Below are positions 23,191 through 29,707 of a stretch of 30,744 bases of DNA, piece after piece; positions within the stretch are counted from its first letter, which is position 1; every line of letters starts with the position of its first letter. The stretch spans positions 1-30,744 of the forward strand of contig DATLCC010000130.1 of NCBI GenBank assembly GCA_035526585.1, given 5' to 3'. The notes below the pieces were generated by a model. That model was given only the letters and a program-made list of their open reading frames with translations, searched no databases and was not told the origin of the DNA. This stretch comes from JAJPHT01 sp035526585. GTDB taxonomy: Archaea; Thermoplasmatota; SW-10-69-26; JACQPN01; JAJPHT01. A program made the translations under genes and the position numbers.

Positions 23191-23773
23191 ACATTCTTGT
23201 CTGGGGCGAAATTTTTCTGATGAAAAATTTCGCGTGCCCCCGCTGGCAAGGATGTGGGTGACGGGGTTGTGTCCTGCACGCTCCGCAGCTATCTTTTTCA
23301 AGGGGCTGAGAGTTCGATTCGAGTATGAACCTCATTAACCCCATTTTCCATCGAAAAGGTGAGAGGTGTCACCATGATGATCGCACGGCAATCGTTTCGG
23401 GACTTGAAGACGACCTCCTCGTGATCTGCATGGATTGCGGAGACTCGCGCCGACCAAGGTCCACCGGCTCTGTGATGAATGGGCCCAACGGGGATGCGGA
23501 ATTCTTCGTCGATGCCGAAACTTGCCTGCATTCCCAGCGCGTCGCACTCGGAGGAAACAAGGGAGAGTACATCTTGTGCGTCTTTTGCGCCGTGGCGCTA
23601 GCGCGGCATAACTACTTGGGCTCAGTTGCCGCCGCGATAATCATGGGGCCGCGAGCCCCGACTGCTTTGCAGACCAGGATCGGCCACTAAACAGACATCC
23701 CCGTCACCCACCTCCTTGCCGAATGGGGACCCGAAATTTTTCCGCAGAAAAATTTCGGCCCTGACAACAATGT
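23191..23773. mobile_element. Fold-back element copy C (about 583 bp, carries an ORF)
   Basis: The left hairpin 23206-23233 has 12-bp arms GCGAAATTTTTC / GAAAAATTTCGC and loop TGAT. The subterminal motif GGCAAGGATGTGGGTGAC is at 23245-23262 and its inverted partner GTCACCCACCTCCTTGCC at 23703-23720. The right hairpin 23731-23758 has 12-bp arms CCGAAATTTTTC / GAAAAATTTCGG and loop CGCA. The outer ends ACATTCTTGTC (23191-23201) and GACAACAATGT (23763-23773) also pair with one mismatch, so the terminal inverted repeats are about 80 bp each. The central GTAAC palindrome is absent; the space is filled by a 121-codon ORF. It lies between the convergent LVIVD and ftsY genes, next to a displaced ftsY 3' end. 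Confidence 0.75.
23325..23690 (+). CDS. ORF inside element C, two CxxC motifs
   Basis: 121 residues, fully contained between the inverted repeats of element C. Cys pairs at C35-x2-C38 (CMDC) and C85-x2-C88 (CVFC) are 46 residues apart and could form one zinc-binding site; extra Cys are at 15 and 67. Codons such as AAT, ATT, TTT and GAT, and a GC content near 50-55%, set it apart from the surrounding genes, which suggests foreign origin. There is no transposase signature (no HUH, DDE or Ser/Tyr recombinase motif), no membrane span and no recognised family. ATG 23325 is the only in-frame Met near the beginning. It could be cargo, a small DNA-binding protein that acts on the ends, or a chance ORF; I favour a real gene. 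Confidence 0.5.
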   Translation: MNLINPIFHRKGERCHHDDRTAIVSGLEDDLLVICMDCGDSRRPRSTGSVMNGPNGDAEFFVDAETCLHSQRVALGGNKGEYILCVFCAVALARHNYLGSVAAAIIMGPRAPTALQTRIGH

Positions 23774-23791
23774 CGTCGCCGATGTCGCGAT

Positions 23792-23849
23792 CGGCTTACG
23801 CCGCCTCGAAGATCCTGTCTACCATCCACTGCGGATCATAAGGCACGAT
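23792..23849 (-). repeat. Displaced duplicate of the ftsY 3' end (18 codons plus stop)
   Basis: This 58-bp stretch matches the true ftsY 3' end (23943-24000) at 56 of 58 positions. On the minus strand it reads IVPYDPQWMVDRIFEAA then TAA. Both differences are synonymous (GTG/GTA and CGG/AGG). The 93 bp between the copies (23850-23942) do not resemble ftsY but contain TCGTGCCTTATG (23899-23910), an inverted match to CATAAGGCACGA inside both copies. It looks like the 3'-end duplication left by an element that integrates into gene ends, or a remnant of allelic replacement. Confidence 0.8.
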
Positions 23850-23946
23850 CCGCGCGCGTCGCCTTCGGCGACCAGCCGCTTCGCGGCCTCGCGCGCTCTC
23901 GTGCCTTATGCTCCTCGGCGGATGGTTGCCAGGACTTCTCGGCGGC

Positions 23947-25395
23947 TTACGCCGCCTCGAAGATCCGGTCCACCATCCACTGCGGATCATAAGGCACGAT
24001 ATCGGCGTACTCCTGGCCGACGCCCAGGAACAGGATCGGCTTGCCCACCGCCTTCGCGATCGAGAGCGCGGCGCCGCCCTTGGCGTCCGTGTCCACCTTG
24101 GTGAGGATGACCGCGTCGATCCCCACGGCCTTGTCGAAGTGCACGGCCTGCTCGACGGCGTCGTTCCCCGCGAGCGAGTCGCCCACGAACACGATGAGGT
24201 CCGGCTTTGCCACGCGCTTGATCTTCTTCATCTCGTCCATGAGGTTCGTGTTCGTCTGCATGCGACCCGCCGTGTCGAGGAGCACGACGTCCTTCATGCG
24301 CCCCTTCGCGTGCTCGATCGCATCGAATGCCACCGCGGCCGGGTCGCCGCCCGCGTTCGTCTTGATGAACGAGACGCCGACCTTCTCCGCATGCTTCTCG
24401 AGCTGCTGGATGGCGCCCGCGCGGAACGTGTCGCCCGCCGCCATGACGCTCGTGTAGCCGTTCTCCTTGAGACGGAACGCGATGCGCCCGATCGACGTCG
24501 TCTTCCCCGTTCCGTTCACGCCCACGAACATGATCACGACCGGCTTCTTCTCCGCCGTCTTCTCCAGCACCCACGTGTCGAAGTCGATCGGCTTCACCGA
24601 CAACGTCTCCAACAACGCCTCGCGAAGCGCCCCCTCCACCGCCGCCGGCACCTCGTCGATGCTCCCCACGCGGATGTTCGGAAGCTTCGCCTTCAACGCC
24701 ACCTTGATCTCCTCCACCACCGGCAGCGCCACATCCGACTCAAGGAGCGACAACTCCAGATCCCACAGGAGATCGTCGATCTTGTCCACCTCGATCGCTC
24801 TCCTCTTCTCCGCCGCGCCTGCGGGCGCGGCTGGCGGCGTCGGCATCGGCGGCGGCGCCTGCACGGGCTTGGGAGCGGGAGACGCCGGCTGCGCGGGCTT
24901 TGCGACAGGCGGCGCGATCGGCGTGGGCCGCGCGACGACGGGCTCGAACTTCGCCTCGGGCTTGGGCGCGGGGGGCGCCGCCTTCGGAGGCTCCATCACG
25001 GCAGGCGCCGCGACGGGCTTCGCGACGGGCGCAGGCGGCGGCGTGGGCGGCGCGGCGGGCGCGGGCTTGGGCTCGACCTTGGGCGGCGCGGGCGCCACGG
25101 GCGCGGGCTTCGGCTCGACCTTGGGCGGCGCGGGTGTTGCGGGCGCGGGAGCCTTCCCGGCGCGCTCGGCCTCGACCTCGGCCTCGATGGCCGCGAGCTC
25201 GGCCTCCCAATCCTCCTCGACGTCGGCCTTCTTCGGCTTCGGCGCCGGGGCCTGGGTCGGGGCCGGGGCGACCGGCTCGACCCGCTTGGCGTCCTTGGCC
25301 TCCTTGGCGCCCTTGGCGTCTTCGAGCTTCGCCTCTTCCGCGACGCGGCCGGTGAACTTGGCGAGGCCTTTCTTCAGCGAGTCGAACATGCCCAC
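23947..25395 (-). CDS. ftsY: Signal recognition particle receptor FtsY
   Basis: 482 residues. FtsY is the SRP GTPase receptor that delivers ribosome-nascent chains to the membrane translocon. Layout: a short basic N-terminal helix (MFDSLKKGLAKF), a long Ala/Pro/Lys/Glu linker (about 36-205) with repeated APPKVEPKPAP units, an N domain (about 205-280), and a G domain with GVNGTGKTT (about 288-296), AGDTFRAGA, DTAGRMQTNTNLMDE (about 373-387) and TKVDTDAKGG. The start is GTG 25395, or ATG 25389 just inside; GGAGG lies upstream near the pfdA stop. It follows pfdA with 6 nt between. The last 18 codons are duplicated at 23792-23849, beyond the true stop. The repeated Pro-rich linker is unusually long for an archaeal FtsY. 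Confidence 0.96.
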   Translation of the reverse strand: MGMFDSLKKGLAKFTGRVAEEAKLEDAKGAKEAKDAKRVEPVAPAPTQAPAPKPKKADVEEDWEAELAAIEAEVEAERAGKAPAPATPAPPKVEPKPAPVAPAPPKVEPKPAPAAPPTPPPAPVAKPVAAPAVMEPPKAAPPAPKPEAKFEPVVARPTPIAPPVAKPAQPASPAPKPVQAPPPMPTPPAAPAGAAEKRRAIEVDKIDDLLWDLELSLLESDVALPVVEEIKVALKAKLPNIRVGSIDEVPAAVEGALREALLETLSVKPIDFDTWVLEKTAEKKPVVIMFVGVNGTGKTTSIGRIAFRLKENGYTSVMAAGDTFRAGAIQQLEKHAEKVGVSFIKTNAGGDPAAVAFDAIEHAKGRMKDVVLLDTAGRMQTNTNLMDEMKKIKRVAKPDLIVFVGDSLAGNDAVEQAVHFDKAVGIDAVILTKVDTDAKGGAALSIAKAVGKPILFLGVGQEYADIVPYDPQWMVDRIFEAA

Positions 25396-25401
25396 GGGGC
25401 T

Positions 25402-25833
25402 TCAGCCTCCGTAGTAGGTTTCCAGCACGGCGTTCGCGCGCGCGAGCTCGTCCGATAGGCGGCCGATGTCCTTCGCGAGCTGCTGCTGCGCGCTCTCGAG
25501 GTTGTCCACGCGCGCCTCGAGGCGCGTCGCGGCGTCGGCGGCGGCGAGCTCCGCGTGCACGCCGCTGCCGAGGCTCGCGATGGTCTTCTGCGGATCGACG
25601 ACGCGCGCGTGGACGAACGCGCCGGCGCCCAGCGGCACGAGCACCTCGTCGCCGGCGCTCGCGGTCGCGAGGTGCTGCAGCGTGGCGAGCGAGCGGCGCG
25701 CCTCGGCCGTCACCTCCATCAGGTATTCGCGCTGCGCCTCGAGCGCTCCGAGCTGTTGGCGGACCTGGTCGCTGCGGAGGACGAGCTCGCGCAGCTCCTG
25801 CTCCGAGGGCGCCTGCGCGGCGGGAGCGGCCAC
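25402..25833 (-). CDS. pfdA: Prefoldin alpha subunit
   Basis: 143 residues. Prefoldin is a hexameric jellyfish-shaped chaperone; the alpha subunit forms the core beta-barrel and two coiled-coil tentacles. Here there are N-terminal coils (about 10-55), the central hairpin region with VLVPLGAGAFVHARVVDP (about 64-81), and C-terminal coils (about 95-138), ending YYGG. The GTG start (25831-25833) is separated by a single base from the rpl18a stop, and ftsY follows after 6 nt, so the three genes form one operon. The order LX - pfdA - ftsY is a known archaeal arrangement. Confidence 0.93.
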   Translation of the reverse strand: MAAPAAQAPSEQELRELVLRSDQVRQQLGALEAQREYLMEVTAEARRSLATLQHLATASAGDEVLVPLGAGAFVHARVVDPQKTIASLGSGVHAELAAADAATRLEARVDNLESAQQQLAKDIGRLSDELARANAVLETYYGG

Positions 25834-25834
25834 G

Positions 25835-26065
25835 TTACTTCACCATCGAGATCTTCTTCTCGACGACGGGGTCGGAGACCTTGTCGGCCGAGAGGGGCTC
25901 GACCTTCTCGATGAAGATCTGGTGACGGTTCGCGCGGTGGCGGCTGCCGATCGTGCTGAAGACGCGCTCGCGCGCCCCCTTCTCGTCCGTCCCGAGCGTC
26001 TCCAGGGAGAACGGGGTGAGGATGTGGCCCATGCGGAATTTGCCAGAGACGCGGAACGCCTGCAT
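25835..26065 (-). CDS. rpl18a: Large-subunit ribosomal protein L18Ae (LX)
   Basis: 76 residues from ATG 26065. MQAFRVSGKFRMGHILTPFS, then REVFSTIGS-like RERVFSTIGSRHRANRHQIFIE and a final VSDPVVEKKISMVK, match the archaeal LX family in sequence and length. The frame is open further upstream, but a TATA box at 26094-26107 lies about 30-40 nt before this ATG, so longer versions would run into the promoter. It is the first gene of the rpl18a-pfdA-ftsY operon. Confidence 0.93.
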   Translation of the reverse strand: MQAFRVSGKFRMGHILTPFSLETLGTDEKGARERVFSTIGSRHRANRHQIFIEKVEPLSADKVSDPVVEKKISMVK

Positions 26066-26092
26066 GCTGATCGGCGCGCACATCCCCGGGCG

Positions 26093-26108
26093 TGGTATAA
26101 ACTTTAAG
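26093..26108. promoter_or_regulatory. Shared divergent promoter (rpl18a operon / membrane protein)
   Basis: GGTATAAACTTTAAG is the most AT-rich stretch in this gap. On the minus strand it reads CTTAAAGTTTATACC, about 30-40 nt before the rpl18a ATG. On the plus strand it lies 28-42 nt before the ATG at 26136. It is likely a double TATA element serving both directions. Confidence 0.6.
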
Positions 26109-26135
26109 CGACCGCGCCGGCTTCGCGCCGCGTCC

Positions 26136-27083
26136 ATGACGCTGCGTCGCCTCGTCCCCCTCGCGATCCTCGCGCTCGCGCTCCTCGCGCCCACGCTTCC
26201 CGCGCAGGGCGCGACCGGCGCGCCCGTGGGCGCGCACACCGCGAGCGTCGGCAACGCGACGCTCTCGTACTGGGTCGGGCCCAACGCGACGCAGGTCGAC
26301 GAGGAGCTCTCGCTCGGGGAGCAAGGCCAGATCTGGTTCTGGCTCTCCGCGAACGAGACGCGCGCCGTGGCCTACCTCAACGTGACCTCCTCGAACGCGA
26401 CGCTCGACATCCCGAATGGCAGCGTCGTCCTCGACGCGTCGGGGAACGGAACGCGCGTCCCCGCCAACGTGAGCTTCCGCACGACCATCGCGGACGCCGG
26501 CGTCGTGCACCAGGCGTACGCCTTCACGGGGCAGGTCTATCGCGAGGAGAACGGCACGCTGGTCCTCCTGGGCCCCATCTCGGGCTCCGGCACGTTCACC
26601 GTCGACGTGGGCGCCCTCGTCCCCGTCCCCACCGCCCCCGCGCCGGGGATCCCGAGCGCGTACCTCTGGGGCGGGGCCGCGCTCCTCCTCGTGGGCGCGA
26701 TCGTCGTCGGCGTCTCGGTGCGCCAGCGCAACATCCGGCGCCGGATGAACGACAACCGCAAGCGCAGCGTCGTCATGCGCGAGCTGGAGCTCGAGAAGAA
26801 GCTCGAGAAGGCGAAGGACCCCGAGCAGGTGCAGGAGATCAAGCAGGAGATCCGCGCGCAGGAGAGCGTCCGCGAGAAGCGGCGCGAGCTCCAGATCCTG
26901 GAGGCCAAGCGCGCCGATGCGCAGAAGACGCTCGACCTCCTGAAGAAGCGTCACGAGTCCGGCGGCCTCACGAAGCTCCAGTACGACAACATGGCCGCGA
27001 AGAAGCAGGCCGACCTCGCCCGGATCGACGCGGAGATCGCGCAGATGGAGCAGGAAGACTCGTCTGGCGGCGCGGCGGCGTGA
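26136..27083 (+). CDS. Type I membrane protein: glycosylated ectodomain, one TM, cytoplasmic coil with SHOCT-like end
   Basis: 315 residues. A signal peptide (about 1-26) is followed by a beta-rich ectodomain of about 140 residues with at least nine N-x-S/T sequons (NAT, NAT, NET, NVT, NAT, NGS, NGT, NVS, NGT), implying heavy N-glycosylation. One transmembrane span (about 175-197) leads to RQRNIRRRMNDNRKRS and a highly charged coiled coil of about 110 residues. Near the end, ESGGLTKLQYDNMAAKKQADL resembles a SHOCT motif. ATG 26136 was chosen since it gives the signal peptide and follows the TATA box. The layout suggests a surface receptor or cell-envelope linker; no function is assigned. Confidence 0.78.
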   Translation: MTLRRLVPLAILALALLAPTLPAQGATGAPVGAHTASVGNATLSYWVGPNATQVDEELSLGEQGQIWFWLSANETRAVAYLNVTSSNATLDIPNGSVVLDASGNGTRVPANVSFRTTIADAGVVHQAYAFTGQVYREENGTLVLLGPISGSGTFTVDVGALVPVPTAPAPGIPSAYLWGGAALLLVGAIVVGVSVRQRNIRRRMNDNRKRSVVMRELELEKKLEKAKDPEQVQEIKQEIRAQESVREKRRELQILEAKRADAQKTLDLLKKRHESGGLTKLQYDNMAAKKQADLARIDAEIAQMEQEDSSGGAAA

Positions 27084-27130
27084 TCCCTCTCCGTCCCCCC
27101 AATCGAACATCGCGAGGCGTGCGGGCTTTT

Positions 27131-27372
27131 CGAGAGCGAGATTTTTCTACGGAAAAATCTCGCACGACGGCTGGCAAGGATGGGTGTGACGGCGGAAGCC
27201 GATCCTGCGGCCCGCTTCTTGAGTTGCCGTCGTCGCGCCCGCAATGTGTAACCGTTCTGTTACGCGTTCCGAGACATCCTTCTACGTCATGGGGATCCAC
27301 CCTCCTACGTCGGGGGCCTCATCGCCAGCCGACGCGCGAGATTTTCCGCAGAAAATCTCGCGCAGAAGCATC
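27131..27372. mobile_element. Fold-back element copy D (about 240 bp, diverged)
   Basis: The left hairpin 27136-27163 has 12-bp arms GCGAGATTTTTC / GAAAAATCTCGC with loop TACG; the right hairpin 27336-27361 has 11-bp arms GCGAGATTTTC / GAAAATCTCGC with loop CGCA. Both ends carry the same A-to-G / T-to-C paired change compared with A-C. The left motif GGCAAGGATGGGTGTGAC (27173-27190) is well kept; the right one has decayed to GCCAGCC and CACCCTCC pieces (27297-27330). The centre is GTAACCGTTCTGTTAC (27248-27263). It lies between two plus-strand genes. Confidence 0.65.
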
Positions 27373-27440
27373 GAGGTCGATCCGTTGAGCACAATGCCAA
27401 GCTAGCAACCTTCAAGCCAGCCAGGGCAGCGTCTCTCCTC

Positions 27441-29645
27441 GTGCGCTGGCTCGTCGCGCTGATCGTCCTGGCGGCCCTCTTTCCACTCCCGACGGTCGCA
27501 GCGGCGTCCTGGAGCGTCGATGCCATCGTGGCCGTGAAGTCCGAGACGACCGCAGATTTCACGTGGCGCATCAGTGGGCTCAATCAGCCCCTCAGGCTCA
27601 AGATACCCGACGGGGGTTCATTCGTCGAGGTGCGGGACGACCAAGGCCGGGTTGTGCAGGCGAGCGCAACTGCAACCGAAGTGAACATCGCGGCTAGTTC
27701 GCGTCCCTACACGATCCGCTTCGCCCTCGAGGGCGACGACGAGGCGCCCTTCGTCTCCTTCCCCGCGCAGGTCGCCTCCGCGCCCGATTCGCCGGTCTCG
27801 GTCGGGATCACGCTTCCCGCCGGCTGGAGCCTCTCTGGCTTCCGCGACAACGACGACGACACGCCCGATGCACGGGGCACGTTCCACAAGACCGGCCCGA
27901 CCTACGTCGAGTTCCTCGCGCTGCGCCCGGGCTTCACCGACGCAGGCCCGGACGCGCGTGTCTCTGGGCATGCCGTGCGGCGGGAGGCGTTCGCGAACAT
28001 CAGTCGCGAGGGAATGCAGTGGTCCCTCGTCACGACCTACGACGCCGACGTGTACAGCCGCTCGTGGGACCTCGACGTGCCGGAGGGCGCGAGCGACATC
28101 CACGCCTACACGCCGCTGGGGGAGCTCGCGACGACGCGCACGGCGGACGGGATCGCCTTCCAGACGCCGTACCCCGTCGGATTCGGCCTCGGCGGACGAT
28201 CGTTCACCGTCGAGATGACGCTGCCTCCGCCCGACCCGCACGGAGGCGCGTTCCGCGAGGCGAACCTCAGCGTGCGCGCCGCGGAAGGCGATACCGTGAG
28301 CCTCGTCGCGCGGCTCCCCGAGGGCGCGCAGTACGCCGGCGCGCGCGTGGCGGGCGGGCGCGAGGCGCCCTCGACGCAAAGCTCTGTGGCAACGCCGCTG
28401 CGCTACGAGGCCTCGGGGCCGCTAAGCGTCGGGGTCGCCTTCCTCCCGGCGCCGGCGGCCGGCCACGTGCAGTTCGAGGAGGGCGCGTTCGTCGTGGACG
28501 CGCCACGCGCGCTGGAGGGGGTCGCGCGCGCGACGGCCGCGAACGCCTCCGCTCTCCTTCCGCGGGTCTCGTCGTTCGCCCATGATGGCAACGATGCGCG
28601 CCCCTTCTTCGTCTCGTACACGGACGAGAACGTCTTCGGCTGGGAGGAAGGATTCTACAGCAACGGGCTGAACACGATCAGCATCCGCGCGTCGACGCTC
28701 GCGAACGTCACCGACGCGCGCGCGCACCTCGTGCCCGTCGGCATCCTGGTGCACGAGGCGACGCACGGGCTCATCGACCGCCGCGTGCCCGACGCGCCGC
28801 ACAACCTGAGCTTCCTCCACGAAGGGCTTGCGCGCCTCGCGGAAACGCAGACGGAGGCGTACTTCCCAGACGAAGTCCTCGAGTGCGAGAAGGACTTCCT
28901 GTCCCAGCACTGCGAGGTCCACAGCGCGCGCCCAGGCGCCGCGGAGCTCCAGCAGCGCTACGCGAGCGGCGCGAGCTTCGACATCGCCTGGGGCGCGAAC
29001 GGCGTCGGGGACGACGTGCGCGGCGACCTGTACGACTACTCGGGACTCGTGCTCCATGCGTACGTCGAACGCGCGCCGCCGGGGGCGCTGGAGAACGCGC
29101 TCCTGCACGTCGGCGCGACGAGGTTCGCAGGGCCCGACGGGAGCGACGCCGGCCGCCTCCTCGACATCCTCCTCGCGAACGCGCCGGGTACGACGGCGCA
29201 GGCGCTCCTCTACCCGAGCGCGGAAGCGGCGTCGCTCAGGCCCGGCGAGTTCGCCTTTTGTCTGGGCGACCTCGTGGCGCCCGCGTACCCCTGGGACGAA
29301 GGTGACGTGAAGCGGCCGCGCAACGGTTGCCCCGCGACGGGCTACGGGGCGCGAGATGCAGCCCTCCCCGCGCCACCGGCCGCGCCCACCACGGACGTCA
29401 CGCCCACACCCCCCTCGGCTTCGCCAAGCCCGGTCGTGGCGCCGCCCCCGAAGATCAGCCCGCCCATCACCGGCGCGACGCCCGACGACCTGACGCCCAC
29501 GCCCGACGGTGGCGAGGCGCCAGGCGCGATCGTCGACGCCACGCCGGGCGCGCGCCAGGCGCCGAGCATCGAGGTCCCCGCCCCTGCGCTTCTCGGGGGT
29601 ATGCTGTGCATCGCGGTGGCGGCGCTCCTCGCGCGCCGCCGCTAG
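27441..29645 (+). CDS. Surface-anchored gluzincin metalloprotease (HExxH-x18-E)
   Basis: 734 residues. A signal peptide (1-21) is followed by beta-rich domains (about 25-370). The catalytic domain has LVHEATHGLIDRR with HEATH at 438-442 and the third zinc ligand in FLHEGLARLAE at E461. That is exactly HExxH-x18-E, the gluzincin pattern of the M1/peptidase MA-like group. After the catalytic domain comes a Pro/Thr stalk (about 640-705) and a C-terminal anchor PAPALLGGMLCIAVAALLARRR-type ending, like the giant protein's. It therefore acts outside the cell while tethered. The GTG start 27441 has CCTTCAAG about 30 nt upstream as a possible promoter, just downstream of element D. The first 90 codons are less GC-rich than the rest. 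Confidence 0.82.
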   Translation: MRWLVALIVLAALFPLPTVAAASWSVDAIVAVKSETTADFTWRISGLNQPLRLKIPDGGSFVEVRDDQGRVVQASATATEVNIAASSRPYTIRFALEGDDEAPFVSFPAQVASAPDSPVSVGITLPAGWSLSGFRDNDDDTPDARGTFHKTGPTYVEFLALRPGFTDAGPDARVSGHAVRREAFANISREGMQWSLVTTYDADVYSRSWDLDVPEGASDIHAYTPLGELATTRTADGIAFQTPYPVGFGLGGRSFTVEMTLPPPDPHGGAFREANLSVRAAEGDTVSLVARLPEGAQYAGARVAGGREAPSTQSSVATPLRYEASGPLSVGVAFLPAPAAGHVQFEEGAFVVDAPRALEGVARATAANASALLPRVSSFAHDGNDARPFFVSYTDENVFGWEEGFYSNGLNTISIRASTLANVTDARAHLVPVGILVHEATHGLIDRRVPDAPHNLSFLHEGLARLAETQTEAYFPDEVLECEKDFLSQHCEVHSARPGAAELQQRYASGASFDIAWGANGVGDDVRGDLYDYSGLVLHAYVERAPPGALENALLHVGATRFAGPDGSDAGRLLDILLANAPGTTAQALLYPSAEAASLRPGEFAFCLGDLVAPAYPWDEGDVKRPRNGCPATGYGARDAALPAPPAAPTTDVTPTPPSASPSPVVAPPPKISPPITGATPDDLTPTPDGGEAPGAIVDATPGARQAPSIEVPAPALLGGMLCIAVAALLARRR

Positions 29646-29707
29646 GCGTCCACGAGCACGACCGAGGTCCCGTCGTCGCAGGGTCCAGGACGCGCCTGCT
29701 GGCGCGA
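29642..29707 (-). other. In-frame echo of the Rad50-like C terminus beyond its stop
   Basis: Directly past the TAG of the Rad50-like gene (29708-29710), the same frame stays open for 21 codons to another TAG at 29642-29644. It reads SRQQARPGPCDDGTSVVLVDA. Its last 11 residues, DDGTSVVLVDA, echo the gene's true end, DDGTSQIVVEG. It looks like a diverged tandem copy of the 3' end; readthrough translation is a less likely option. The second TAG overlaps the stop of the convergent metalloprotease gene. Confidence 0.5.

Noticed and set aside
23296..23330. T-loop-like GTTCGATTC suggesting a tRNA or tRNA fragment in element C
   Set aside because: The flanking bases do not form a T stem, and no acceptor, D or anticodon arms fit around it.
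25953..26135. N-terminal extension of the 26136 membrane protein
   Set aside because: It would run antisense through rpl18a and across the promoter; ATG 26136 gives a signal peptide.
26066..26284. N-terminal extension of rpl18a
   Set aside because: It would overlap the TATA region and the divergent gene; LX proteins are short and start near MQAFRV.
18714..27372. Reading the paired hairpins as a CRISPR array
   Set aside because: There are only two inverted, not direct, repeats per locus, with no regular spacers and no cas genes.
18714..27372. Treating the element hairpins simply as transcription terminators
   Set aside because: They occur also in a divergent gap (copy B) where no transcript ends, and always as an inverted pair with conserved inner motifs.
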